NCBI GenBank assembly: GCA_949128115.1
Contig: OX421965.1
Location: 48,041,257-48,105,256 of the forward strand
Direction of reading: 5' to 3'
Origin: Anaspis maculata
Taxonomy: Eukaryota; Arthropoda; Insecta; Coleoptera; Scraptiidae
Length of the DNA: 64,000 nt
Position 1 is the stretch's first letter, and each line of letters begins with the position of its first letter. Positions 1-11,640 of the stretch are shown here, in pieces. Made by a program: the position numbers and the translations under genes. Below the pieces are notes generated by a model. That model was not told the origin of the DNA. It was given only the letters and a program-made list of their open reading frames with translations, and searched no databases.

Positions 1-1215
1 TCCCAAAGTTCACATTTCATTAAAAAACGGGTTCTTTGGGCACTTTCAACCAAACTGTTTTTCAAAGGATTTCGAACCTTTTTAAGTCAATTTTTCCAAA
101 AATTACTACTGCAAATGACAAAAAAAAATATAATTCAATCAGAAAAAAACAATTCCAAAAATTATACTCGTCGTTTTCTTAAATTTGGCCTTTATTGGAA
201 AACAAAGTGGTCTGATTGCTCTATACAATTCACATTAGATTTTTCATGATCTACCGTTGTGAAAAAATTGTCTATGTGTAAAATTATTAAAAATTGTGTT
301 CTCTATTAATTTTTATGACCGAGAGCTATTCGCATGGTCGATAAATTGTAGAAAAATCCAAAAATTAAAATAAGAATAAAATTCCCAAAGTTTACATTTC
401 ATTATAAAATGGGTTCTTTGGGCACTTTCAACCAAACTGTTTTTCAAAGGATTTCGAACCTTTTTAAGTAAATTTTTCCAAAAATTACTACTGCAAATGA
501 CCAAAAAGATATAATTTAATCAGAAAAAAACAATTCCAAAAATTAGACTCGTCGTTTTCTTAAATTTGGCCTTTATTGGAAAACAAAGTGGTCTGATTGC
601 TCTATACAATTCACATTAGATTTTTCATGATCTACCGTTGTGAAAAAATTGTCTATGTGTAAAATTATAAAAAATTGTGTTCTCTATTAATTTTTATGAC
701 CGAGAGCTATTCGCATGGTCGATAAATTCTAGAAAAATCCAAAAATTAAAATAAGAATAAAATTCCCAAAGTTTACATTTCATTATAAAATGGGTTCTTT
801 GGGCACTTTCAACCAAACTGTTTTTCAAAGGATTTCGAACCTTTTCAAGTCATTTTTTCCAAAAATTACTACTGCAAATGACAAAAAAAAATATAATTCA
901 ATCAGAAAAAACCATTCCAAAAATTAGACTTGTCGTTTTCTTAAATTTGGCCTTTATTGGAAAACAAAGTGGTCTGATTGCTCTTTACAATTCACATTAG
1001 ATTTTTCATGATCTACCGTTGTGAAAAAATCGTCAATGTGTAAAATTATTAAAAATTGTGTTCTCTAGTAATTTTAATGAACGAGAGCTATACTCAGGGT
1101 CGATAAATTCTAGAAAAATCCAAAATTTAAAATGAGAACAAAATCCCAAAGTGCACATTTCATTATAAAATGGGTTCTTTGGGCACTTTCAACCGAACTA
1201 TGTTCCAAAGAATTT
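1..1215. repeat. 381-bp tandem satellite array, cut by the left window edge
   Basis: Four successive units start with TCCCAAAGT at positions 1, 383, 764 and 1144, giving a period of 380-382 bases. The first three units are nearly identical along their full length. The fourth breaks off after about 70 bases. Each unit is AT-rich and carries the same phrases in the same order (TTTCATTA, GGGTTCTTTGGGCAC, TTGGCCTTTATTGG, TTTTTCATGATCTACCG). The array starts at the window edge, so its true length is unknown. No open frame of note runs through it. Confidence 0.93.
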
Positions 1216-1785
1216 CGACCTTTCTTTCGTCAACTCCAGTTATAATATTAGAAATAAGTCGATTATTCAGTACAAAGCGCAACAGATACAGCGACCTGTC
1301 TATTTCTAAATGGGAAAAATATTCAGAAATCTGAAAAAAGACAGACTTCTCAAAGTGCAGATTACGTTACAATGTAGGCACTTTAGGAACATGTTCCTGA
1401 AATGTCGGATATTTGACCAACTAGAATCTTCAAGGACTTACGACCCATCTAACAAATCGGTGTTCGTGGATCGGCACCAGGTCATAACTAGCTTCGACAG
1501 GTGTTTTTCTTCCAAATTTACTCCTTCAATAGCGCTCGGCTAAATCAGACACTTCTGATGAAGGCATGCAGAAGTAAGCTCCCAAAGATAACTTTTTGTC
1601 ACGGCGATCTTTGATGATGTGCGAATGTTCCCATAGGCAACGCTTGACATATATTCTGTTACTATATGTAGGAATTCCCAAACATACCATGATATAGAAA
1701 TGATCTTTGGGGATATCCCCAAAGATCCAAAAAGTTCCCAAAGGTAACGTTATATGAAAAGTAAGTTCCCAAAGGCAACGTTTGC

Positions 1786-1820
<35 letters not shown>

Positions 1821-1890
1821 TTCCATTTCGCTTATGAGGTAAATTAATTCACCTTCTCTCACTCTCTGCCCTTAAGGGGTTTCCTCGGGG
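1216..1890. other. Non-coding; diverged small repeats and an (AT)n run
   Basis: No gene is visible. Between about 1580 and 1790 the phrase TCCCAAAGG/ATAACG recurs several times (near 1580, 1630, 1735 and 1768), which looks like a decayed short tandem repeat. A perfect (AT)n microsatellite lies at about 1789-1818. The short open frames here run through these repeats and have no recognisable protein features. Confidence 0.6.
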
Positions 1891-2435
1891 GTTTCTTATG
1901 CGACTGAAAAAGTTGTTGACGGGAATCGGTTTTATTTGATTTTTTACTTCGAGTAGAAGCTCCTCCAAAGAGGAAATGTACGGGCAATGCTATTGAATTT
2001 TCCAAATTTCCAAAAAAATTTGGAATTTTTTTATTTTGATTTTTGGAAATTTGAAAATTAGATAGCATCGCACATACATCTTTCTTTAAAAAAGTCGCAT
2101 GCCAAATTTGAACTTTCTGTTTTTAAAAAAAGGTGCCAAAAATGATTTCTCGTAGACATGAAAAAGTGAATTAGTAGAAATCATTGTTGGTGCCTTTTTT
2201 TTGGAAATGGAAATATAAAATTTGACATGCGATTTTCTTGGAGAAAGATGTATGTGCGATGCTATCTACTTTTGAATTTTCAAAAATCAAAATCAAAAAT
2301 TTCTGAAAACTTTTGAAAATTTTGAAAATTTAATAGCATTGCCCGTGCAGTTTCTCTTTGAAGGAGTCTCTAAGTGAATAAAATAATCAAATTGAACCGA
2401 TTCCTGTCAACAACTTTTTTAGTCGCATCAGAAAT
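1891..2435. mobile_element. Foldback element, arms about 260 bp
   Basis: The left side, beginning TTTCTTATGCGACTGAAAAA, is repeated in reverse complement at the right end (about 2400-2435, TTTTTTAGTCGCATCAGAAA). The match continues inward: GGCAATGCTATTGAATTT pairs with the motif near 2330, and GATAGCATCGCACATACATC pairs with that near 2250-2270. The innermost match is GGTGCCAAAAATGATTTCT against its partner near 2180-2200. The centre is near 2160. No coding capacity is seen. Confidence 0.8.
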
Positions 2436-2811
2436 CGCTCGATTAGTAAGTGATGACGACAAAAGTGATGCTAGGTCAGGGTTTTGTATGAAAACAATCT
2501 CTGCTAGCTAGGTTGACACCGCTTACTGTCACTCCTGATTCTCCCTCTACCCCTTCTCAAACCCTCCAATGCAGCTGTCAAACAAAGTGTATAATGTATT
2601 TTCGAATGTATTTTATCCAGTATTCTCACCTTTGAAGGCCTCTTTTATGTGGTTGCGGAATACCCTACAGAAAGGTCGTTGTCATACCTCTAAACGGTTG
2701 ATAAACATGAATAAATCGCAATACGCAAATATTCCGTTGGCTGTCACTTTCACAAAGAGTGTTGCCAACTTACGTGTTCGTTGTTCTCATACAAAACCTT
2801 GTATTGACCTA
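2436..2811. other. Non-coding spacer between foldback elements
   Basis: No gene is recognised. A short inverted match (GTTTTGTATGAAAACAA near 2495 against TTGTTCTCATACAAAAC near 2785) suggests an old small inverted-repeat element. The 81-residue open frame starting at 2569 lies inside it and has no recognisable motif. Confidence 0.4.
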
Positions 2812-2813
2812 TA

Positions 2814-4195
2814 GTCCAGTCACCATGTCTTTCTCGAGGTCTTTCTTCTTCGGAAAAATTAGTAGGAGGTTGAAATTTCGTACACGCATTCCTCTGATTG
2901 TCATGAATGGCCTGTGAAAAGTCCCTCACAATCCGAGCTCAGGAACTTTGGATAATAGCCATCAAGTGTTGAAGAGTCGTTTTTTCGGCAAAGAAGTCAT
3001 TTCTTTATCAGAAGATTGTCCTTTTTGTAATTGAATGGTTGCGTATTACGATCTTGACCATCACCATACACTGTTTCTACTTTTGCATAGGTGGCGAATC
3101 CAAGATGACGGCATAAAAGTAAAAACAGTTGACTGTCTTATTTCCAATAGAAGCAGACCTAAAAAATGTCTGATGATTGCATTTTATCTCTGACATAATT
3201 TATCGTGGAAATAGCAAGTTATACTTCAATATCTCAAGAAATCACTGATTTATTAAAATAAGTTGAATAATGAAAAAATTTCATTTTCAGGATATTTCAA
3301 AAACGGTCGAAGATATTTTGAAACCGTTCACAATATCTCAATATCTTCGTAGGCTTGAAGTATCGAATATATAGGATGCGTTTTATGTCTTCAGCTATTT
3401 TGGTTTCTGAAGATTTTTTCTTCATTTCTTTTCTCGACGCGTTTGGTATCACCGTTATTTAGTCTGAAGAAATTGTCACAATCCAAATTTTTTTTGCATA
3501 TCATGTTTTTATTAGTTTTTGAATTATTGTGGATGTAGCTGCAGAGTAAACACCAGCTATACCTATGCAAACGCCGTATCCAGTAGATTGAGGGAAGTGA
3601 AAAATAAAAAAAATATCTCAGGAACCAAAACAGCTGGAGACATCTAAATCACCCTATATATTTGTAATTTTATGCTTACGAAGGTGTTGTGGACGTGGAC
3701 GTGGAATTTTGAAATATTTGGAAAAACCAGAAAATTTTCCACAATTCAACTTTTCTCAATAAACCAATGATTTTTCTAGATATCAAATTATAACTTGGTA
3801 TTTTCATTATAAATTATGTCAGAAATGAAATGCAATCATCTGACATTTTTAAGGTCTGCTAATATTAGAAATAAGACATTCAACTGTTTTTACTTCTTGG
3901 CCGCCATCTTGGATCCGCTACCTACGCAAAAGTAGAAATAGTGTACGGTGATTGTCGAGATGGTAATACGCAATCATTCAGTTATGAAAAGGATAATCTT
4001 GCAATAAATAAATGACTTCTTCGTCGAAAAAACGACTTTTTAAAACTTGATGGCGATTATTCAAGGTTCCTAAGCTCGGATTTGAGGGGACTTTCACAGG
4101 CCATTCAAGACTATCAAAGGAATGTGTGTATGAAATTTCAGCCCTCTACTAATTTTTCCGAAGCTGATACGATTATTTTAACATAATGACTGGAC
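2814..4195. mobile_element. Foldback element, GTCCRG-end family, TA target duplication
   Basis: The element starts GTCCAGTCA and ends TGACTGGAC, and each end is flanked by TA (2812-2813 and 4196-4197). The two arms, about 690 bp each, mirror each other almost to the centre near 3505. Paired blocks include the short one with GCCATCTTGGATCC near 3900 and the imperfect mirror GGCGAATCCAAGATGAC near 3090, and CACAGGCCATTCAAGACTAT near 4096 with its partner near 2900. There is no open frame of meaningful size. It belongs with the elements at 8345-10482 and 38813-41013 by its ends and by the shared phrase ATGCAAACGCCGTAT (also near 46565). Confidence 0.85.
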
Positions 4196-4452
4196 TATTA
4201 CTAGGCCACGTTTTGACGTCACACTAATTGAGCAAACCGTATTTTGCTATGAAATAAATAAAACTTGCTAGCTTTTGGTCTAGTAGTGTTCTCAATTCCC
4301 TGCATTAACTCACCGTGACTCATCAGACCATATTCAAAATTGTGCGAAATCAATGCAATGCAATGAGTACGTAAATTTTTTCACTGATATAGCACTTGAT
4401 CAATTCAGTAATCTACAAAATTTAGTAATTCGTGGACCGTAAACCAGCGACG
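4196..4452. other. 5' flank and probable 5' UTR of the upstream elongase copy
   Basis: The stretch just before the ATG (about 4430-4452) resembles the one before the downstream gene (about 20250-20273). Both contain a TTCxTGGxCCGTxAACCA-like phrase. The duplicated unit therefore included transcribed leader or promoter-proximal DNA. No clear TATA box or initiator could be assigned with confidence. Confidence 0.4.
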
Positions 4453-5232
4453 ATGTCCACAATGGCAAACTGGTTTGTCGATCTCTATGATAGACTTTAC
4501 ACGGCAGCAGGTGAGTGTAAGAGTCCCAATCGACATTTTTTTTTATGCATTTCTTCCACCCAGATCCAAGGTTAAAGATATATCCCTTCATGGATTCGCC
4601 TTGGTGGCCAATTTCATTTTGCTGCTATCTACCTTCTGGTCATCTTCATTGGGCCAAAGCTTATGAAAAATCGACCACCTTTTAATCTTGATGGAATACT
4701 CATTTGGTACAACTTAGTTCAAGTGACCGTCAATCTTTCAATGTTCCTGTTGGTGAGTGATCAAATCTGATTCAAGAATCAAATCAAGTTATGTCGTATT
4801 TCAGGCCATTCTAATAGAAGTTCCAAAGATGAACTGGTTCTGTTCGCCTATCGACTTCGCCGACAGACCTGAATATAAAGTTCGAGTATTTGGAGTCTAC
4901 TGCTATTTCCTGTTGAAACTTTTGGATTGTCTAGATACGGTAATTATATTGAAATTTTTTTGTTTAGGGACTCATTCTTTTATTGAAAAACTATTTCTGT
5001 AATAAACATCATGATATTGTGTTGTCACAAGAGATCACTTCCTGTAAGATAATCATTCTTTATTTTGAGGCATCTCTTCTTCATGTTGACATTCCAGAAT
5101 TAACAGCTCCCGAAAAAATTGGCTGAGGTATTCCCAATTTAGACTGAAGTAAAATGCCTCCTCCACTGTTCTTTCAAAAAGTCATTTACAAAAACATGAA
5201 TGAAATTTGGTATCCCGAATTTTGTATTCAAT

Positions 5233-5300
5233 TTTTTCAATATTTTCAATTTATCTATTTATTTATTTATTTATTTATTTATTTTTTTTTTTCAAATTTT
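5233..5300. repeat. (ATTT)n simple repeat in intron 3 of the upstream elongase
   Basis: A run of TTTA/ATTT units (about 5250-5285) is followed by a T-run. It is low-complexity intronic sequence. The open frames through it encode only Tyr/Leu/Phe/Ile-rich repeats and are not genes. Confidence 0.8.
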
Positions 5301-5613
5301 CATACACGAGAAAAAAGTATAGAAAACATCCACTCCTAAAAATTTTGATTCAACCTAAACTTGTATTTTCATTTTTCAAAATGGATTTTTCATAATTTAC
5401 AAAGCCAAAACTAGTTTATATTTTCTGATGAACAGTGGAGTGAACAGTAATTTACACAGGATTATCCGCGGTGTCTTCGAAAAATCACGCCAGACTGCAA
5501 TGCATTGCTGTTTTGGTAACCGTCGTTAGTGCATGAGAAAATACAAAAAAAGGACTTTTATTTTGAGAAATATGGAAGGGTCAGCGGGAAAAAACTGAGT
5601 CCTCAGTATTCTG

Positions 5614-7575
5614 TAGTGTTGCCGTCTAGACAAGACAAGACAAGACAAGAGTTGCCCTACTCTTGTCTTGTCTTGAAATATCAAGATTATTTCAAAATTT
5701 CAAGACAAGACTAAATAGACTCTTGAAATTAAATTACTGAAAATCCCTTTCTTCCAAGAAAAATACGTGACAGAAATATTAACATCTTTTAGCAAGGAAA
5801 AAGGGAGAAACTGTGAGGAGCAAGGAGCACCCTTTGAATAGAGACTGCGCTTCAATAAAATATTCTACAGTATAATTAAGTTCAAATTTCAAAACAAAGA
5901 TCTACTTTTATTGGCACTGAAATTTATCATTGGTGTTAATGCTGAAAGAAAAGATTGCCACTGCCACCCCCGACCTGTTAGTACACGTGTTTCTGCAATG
6001 GGGTCTCATATAAAATCACAAGATACGATTTTATATAGCCGTAGGTTGATGCCTGAATAAATATAGGCAACTACTGTTCATTTAAAAAAGTACTCAAAAA
6101 TCTGGCAGCGGAAAAGGATATAGAAATTCAACTCACTGCAGTCCATCGGCTCGAATCGAATGGATAAACAAGCCAAGAACAATACCAGGTTGCCATGAAC
6201 GTCAAGAAACAGTCAACGAAAGAGTCACAGTCAAGAAAAAGTTAAACAATCAACTCCAATATTATTTTGCTGTTTGGTGTTCGAAACATTGCTGCTGGAC
6301 AAAGAAATGTAAACAATTGGGTTTAAGCGAGACCCAGAGTTCCCAGATGTCGTGGTGCAGACGTGGTCCAATATTTTGGTCCAAAATATACCGATTATTT
6401 GCAGACCTGTGCCAGGTTCCCGCTTGTGTCAACCTGACGCGGCAAAAAGACTAACTTCACTCAAGTTGTAGAAAGAACACCAGCCTGATCGGTATTTTGT
6501 CTTGGTACATTGGAAGAATATCTGACTGCAGCATGTTGTCTGAACCATTCTTCTTTTATTGGCAAGAAACACTTTGTTCCGCGGCTATTGACCAAAAGCT
6601 ACATCGAGCTACCTAATTTCTCAGAAGTTGCGATCTGAGAAGGCGCAGGTATTTTTTGGAAAAGTAGAAATGGAGATGTTGAAGCAGTCCTTGAAAAAAA
6701 AAACACCTGGACGAGACTTTCGCATGAGAACCGGAAAAACAGTAGAGACATACAGAGTCTGGAGGAGATGTCATGTGAATATATGTATAATCACAAGACA
6801 TTATTATAATTCGACATGGCATCTCTCTGGCAACGCTTTCCCGTTCTCTGATGCAAAATTGATAAATTCATAGTGAACTGCCACCACAAACCGAAAATCA
6901 AATTGTCTTCTGATACACATATAAAATTCACAATATACAGAAAGATGCTTCTATGTGTTGTTTTGTTTTTCCTAATTTTCAAAATATTCATGGACTGTAG
7001 ACTACCTATCAGACACAGCATGGCAACAACGGTCGATGCATAATGACATGATGGCCTGCCTAGTGCGCAAGCGCAAAACAGGTTTATTGCTTCATCATTC
7101 TCCCAATTTAAACTCCCAAATTCCCAGATTTTTTCCTGAAAATAGTAGGGACTTTTGAGACGAGATATTTTATATCGTCTGTAGTGATCTCGGTACTTTG
7201 ATTTCAACAAATAGAAGAAAAATAGCATGAGAACCCTTAGCAATCATTTTCATTTCAAATAAATATAGTTTTGAATAGCATTTTGTCATATCGTTTACCC
7301 TTATTTATGTTATTTTATGTTGTCAATGAACTCTGTAAGAAATCTCCAATCTAATCACACATTAAGTAGAAAATAAAAACCATCAGCGGAGAGGAATATA
7401 TCAGATTTTTTTAAATTTTTTCTTTTCAAGAGTCTAATCAAGACTCTTGATTTTGACAGCCCTACTCTTGTCTTGTCTAGAAATTTCAAGACAAGAGTTT
7501 CTAGAGGTCTTGTCTAAGTCTTGACGCCTTTTCAAGACAAGAGTCTAGAAAGTCTAACTCTAGACGGCAACACTA
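5614..7575. mobile_element. Non-autonomous hAT-like element with AAGACAAG subterminal repeats
   Basis: The ends are TAGTGTTGCCGTCTAGA (5614) and its reverse complement TCTAGACGGCAACACTA (ending 7575). Next to each end is an array of ACAAG/CTTGT units (5630-5720 and 7425-7555). The end TAGTG resembles the element at 42648-43533. The expected 8-bp target duplication is not perfect: flanks read GTATTCTG on the left and ACTCTGGC on the right. The 150-residue minus-strand frame at 6791-7243 does not resemble a transposase. The element sits in intron 3 of the broken elongase. About 70-80 bases outside each end, short inverted matches (near 5500-5540 and 7790-7830) suggest insertion into an older inverted-repeat element. 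Confidence 0.75.
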
Positions 7576-8344
7576 ACTCTGGCCATTCAAAGGTATTTCA
7601 AAACAAAGTTTAGGAAAAAATAATAAGTGATTCATTCATAAAACAAGGTGTATGAAACAAGAGATGTATTATACAGGGTGAGTCATGAATCATGAAAATC
7701 CACTTTTTCTCGGAAGAACTAGGGTGCATAAAATGCGAGTCGTTTCGGAACCGATCTAGATCACAAGGTGACTCGGTTATTCATTCAGCAACGAAGGTTA
7801 CCAAAACAGCATTGCATTGCATTTTAGCGTAATTTCCCATGGACACCGTGAGAAATTGAATATCGTCTCTACGACTCACACCCAACGCTGGCAGGCCAAT
7901 TTCTCTGGAATCATGACAGATACGTGAAAATGTTGTTTTTTTTGTAGACAATTTGATGGCCTTCCATTTGAACAAAACCATTTTCCGATGGGACTGCTAT
8001 TTATCGAAAATCGAGATAATTTCAAAAAACACCCAAAGTGCACCAATATAATATCACCCGCGATTCCACACCTCCTATCGATGAGGACTTTTCACACAAT
8101 AATCAGCAAGCTTTCGAGACTATTCATACCAATTTTCAAAACTACACGATTTATTTTTGCTATTTTTCCCTCGTTGACTGGGCTGAATAGGTAATTTTAT
8201 GCTCTTTAACCCACACTGTCTCTAACATCTTCACAATATTATTCAGATGAAATGTTACTGCTGTTTTTGTGTATCGCGGTCTAAGTTATTATAAATAATA
8301 GGGCACCTAACTAACATTTTTTTATACCCATTTTACCAATATTA
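7576..8344. other. Intronic non-coding DNA with remnant of an inverted-repeat element
   Basis: Sequence near 7790-7830 is the reverse complement of that near 5500-5540, with GCATTGC and CTGTTTTGGTAACC in common. A TATACAGGGTGAGTCATGAA phrase at 7672 looks like a terminus of another small element. No gene is recognised in this part of intron 3. Confidence 0.45.
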
Positions 8345-10482
8345 GTCCGGACGTTAAGGTCAAAATTTAGGGGGCACCGTTCACTTTTATAACAAGCAAT
8401 GCCACTTGGCATGGCTGTTGCCGAGACCATGTTTGACCAATTAAGATCAGGAGCCAAAGCCGTAAGTGATGCAGGCGCCGTATACAGGGTGTCGTATAGA
8501 AAAAAAGACAAAAATTTGTATATCATTAACCGAACCAGATGTATTGTCGTGAGTAGGCACATATATCCACAATATATTACTCATCAAGGAAGTGTCAACG
8601 GTTTTGGAAAACCTTGAGCGGTTCCTGAAATGTTCAGGAAAAACTGAATTTTCTTCTGAATATTTCATTTCTCGGTAAATCAGTGAATTTTCAAGATATC
8701 GAAGTGCAATTTGGTGAGTTTACGGCGAATATTGTCATGAATAAAAAACGATCAGGAGCCAAACGCAGGGCCTGCTATTTCCAGAAGTAAGACAGTCAAC
8801 TTTTTTTTCTTCGTGACCGCCATCTTGAATCTCCGTTTCACTCAACAGTTGAAAAAGTGACAGTCGAATGTGATAATGTTGGCATCCAGTCACCCTATTA
8901 CGAAAAAGATGGCTTTGAAGCAGGGTGAGGGTGTCTTCATCGAGAAAACATTGTCACCGAAGTTTTTCATGGTAATACGCATTTGCAGCGCCTGTGATGG
9001 CTAATGAGAGACTTGAAAGAGCAGAGTGAGTTCTTTGTCACAATCCTACATTCAATTTGAGCTGAAATACCAAAATTCATGATGATCGATCCAAAGGTAA
9101 ACTCTTGATGGCTTGCTGAACAAAATAGGTGGTGCTTTTTGGTGAGAAATGCAGAAAAAATCGGGCTATCATTATTATGTTATCCCTCACCAAGAGAAGG
9201 CTGTTGCAAAAACTGAAACAAATCAACGCTGGAATGTTGTGTGAGATTAAAGTCTTTATTCTTGAGGCAATAAATGTTGGTCACATGCGTCCGGTTACCA
9301 GAGAGAAGACATGGAAGGCGTGAATGCAGAAAAAAAAATCAAAATTCCTATTCACATATTTCATTCAGAAACCTACCAAAAGTTGATGACTAACAATATT
9401 ACATCCATTTTGAGATTTAGTACCAAAATTCATCATCATCGATCCAGAGACAAAATTTTGGTAGCTTTCTGAAAATAATACGTGGCTCAGAACTTGAGAA
9501 AAACTTTCTGCATGCAAGTTCCTCAAGTCTTCTCTCTAACAAAGGGACGCATGTGTTCAACATTTTATGGCTCAAGATTATAGGATTGACTCTCCCAAAA
9601 CATTCCAGCGTGAATTAGTTTCAGTTTTTGCAATAGCCTTCTCTTGGTGAGGGATGACTTGATGGAGATTGCTCGATTTTTTTTGCATTTTTCACTGAAA
9701 AGCGCCACATATTTGATTCAGTAAGCCACCAAAAATTTACCTTTGGACCGATCATCATGAATTTTAATAATTCAGCTCATAATGAATGTAGGATTGTGAC
9801 AAAGAGCTCTCTCTGCTCTTTGAAATCTTTGATGAGCCATCACAGGCGCTGCAAATGCGTATTACCATGAAAACCTTGGGTAACACTGTTTTCTCGAAGA
9901 AGAGACCCTTACCTTGCTTCAAGGCTATCTTGTTTATAATGGGGTGACTAAATGTCAACTATCTCACATTCAGTTGTCAGTTTTTCAACTGTTGAGTAAA
10001 ACGGAGATTCAAGATGGCGGTCGCGAAGAAAAAAAAGTTCACTGCTTTATTTCTGGAAATAACAGGTCTTGCATTTGGTTCCTGATCGTTTTTGATTCAT
10101 GACCACACTGGCCATAGAACTACCAAGTTGCACTTCGATATCTTGAAAATTCACTAATTTACCGAGAAATAAAATATTCAAAAGAAAATTCAGTTCTTCC
10201 TGAATATTTCAGGAACCGCTCAAGATTTTCCAAAACCGTTGACTGTTCCTCAATGGGTAATATATTGTGAATATATGTGCCTATTCACGTGGATTCATCT
10301 GGTTTGGTTAATGATATACGAATTTTTCACTTTTTTTCTATACGACACCCTGTATACGACGCCTGCATTGCTTGCGACTTTGACTCCTGATCTTAATCAG
10401 TCAAACATGGTCTCGGCAATAGGTATGCCAAGTGGCATTGCTTGTTATGAAAGTGAAGGGTATTATACCTTAACATCCGGAC
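8345..10482. mobile_element. Foldback element, GTCCRG-end family, about 2.1 kb, arms about 1 kb
   Basis: It begins GTCCGGACGTTAAGG and ends CCTTAACATCCGGAC, with TA on both sides (8343-8344 and 10483-10484). The arms mirror each other for nearly 1 kb. Paired blocks include ATGCCACTTGGCATGGC near 8399 with its partner near 10420; GTATACAGGGTGTCGTATAG near 8480 with TATACGACACCCTGTATACG near 10340; the AAGATGGCGGTC block near 10010 with its partner near 8816; and GAAGGCTGTTGCAAAAACTG near 9200 with its partner near 9630. The centre is near 9410. The open frames in both arms are mirror shadows of one another. It lies in intron 3 of the broken elongase, ending 56 bases before exon 4. Confidence 0.88.
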
Positions 10483-11008
10483 TATATATGTATATAGGTG
10501 AAATATAAGTACTCATACTGCCACTTGTGATTTTCTAGTTGTTCTTCATACTGCGAAAAAAAAGCACCCAGATCACTTTTATGCACGTTTTCCATCATTT
10601 CGGGGTGATTTTTATCAGTTGGTGCGCGGCCAATTACTGGGCAGGAGGCCATACCTTGTACATGGGAATCTGAAACGCTTTCGTTCACGTTGTGGTTTAC
10701 TTTTACTATTTGATGAGCGTCTGGAAGCCCGAGTTTAAAAAGAGTGTGTGGTGGAAGAAGCAAATCACGCATGTTCAACTTGTAAGTACATTATACACTT
10801 CTCTCGGTATACTTGTGATAGGTCTTTTTTTCAGATACAATTTCTATTTTTCATTGTAACGTATGCTCAAACACTTATCTGGTCGGACTGCAATTTTCCA
10901 AAATACATATCTGCGATTACTATGATTGAAAGCTCTTGTTTATTCATATTGTTCAGCAACTTCTATTACCAAACTTACATCAAGAAAAAGACGACCAAGA
11001 GAAATTAA

Positions 11009-11640
11009 ATCCGTAGATCAAAAGGAATTTATTTCAACAGCATTATTTCATCAGATAATAAGATAGTAATAATAAGACCCCAGCTATATCTGTGATCCTC
11101 TGAATAAGTAATCAAATCCAATATACTCACATCCAGCTCGACTTAGATACTTATTTTATTTGATAATCCAACTTACGCGTATTTGAAATAATCCAAAGAA
11201 TTGAAATTCACAATAAATCGTGCGATTCTCTGAAAAATTACATTCCATGACGACTCTGTTACGTTGTTATTACCTAGGCAACAGCCAATGGAGCATTTAT
11301 AGAATGTTATTCTCACAGAAAAGCATACTAAATATATATATATAGGTGTTCACCAAGTTTTGGGCTCATTTTATTCAATATTGAAGTCACCCGCATTTGG
11401 CGGGCCAAAAATAATCCGTAGGAAAATAATTCAAAGCCGTGAAATCGAGGTATGAGAATGTGAATATTTAGAGTCAAGGCATCATCAAAAGATGTCGCTA
11501 GTTATTTAATTCATTCGTGTAAATCCCGCAAAGCTCTACAACATAATTTATTTGCTCCTCATCGACAATTCTATAACCGTCCCTGCTCGACGTCCGATGA
11601 AATGGTGAATTGGTGCATATGAAGTAAAGCACCCGCACAT
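11009..11640. other. 3' flank of the broken elongase; copy of a dispersed repeat
   Basis: The first about 60 bases resemble the 3' flank of the intact gene (CATCAGATAA.AAGATAGT in both). At about 11205-11325 there is a block whose reverse complement recurs at about 17515-17645 (shared ATTGGCTGT, CCTAGGTAATAACA and GTAACAGAG). A short AT microsatellite lies at 11331-11345. No gene is seen. Confidence 0.55.

Larger units (their letters stand above)
4453..11008 (+). pseudogene. ELO-family fatty-acid elongase, upstream tandem copy, inactivated
   Basis: Five exons match the intact downstream gene in order, length and phase: 4453-4510, 4564-4752, 4805-4939, 10539-10781 and 10835-11008. Splice sites are all GT..AG. 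Exon 2 is 189 instead of 188 bases: a run TTTT at 4617-4620 replaces TTT, shifting the frame near residue 38 and leading to TAA at 4683-4685. If that base is ignored, the frame continues well (MKNRPPFN, KLLDCLDT, HVFHH, WCAANYWAGGHT) until TGA at 10671-10673, where the intact gene has Gly172. This lies after the HxxHH box and before the NxxxH motif. Exon 5 is intact and ends KKKTTKRN. Two separate lesions, both removing catalytic regions, argue for a true pseudogene. A homopolymer error could explain the first but not the TGA. An AATAAA lies near 11213. Intron 3 (4940-10538) holds a hAT element and a foldback. Confidence 0.9.

Noticed and set aside
6791..7243. 150-residue minus-strand open frame
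   Set aside because: It lies in a non-autonomous hAT element, shows no domain or transposase motif, and overlaps other frames. Treated as chance.
8399..8617. Conserved small protein shared with frames at 10239-10508, 38604-38996 and 46318-46563
   Set aside because: The similarity is between arms of foldback elements, on both strands and in mirrored positions. It reflects repeat homology, not coding conservation.
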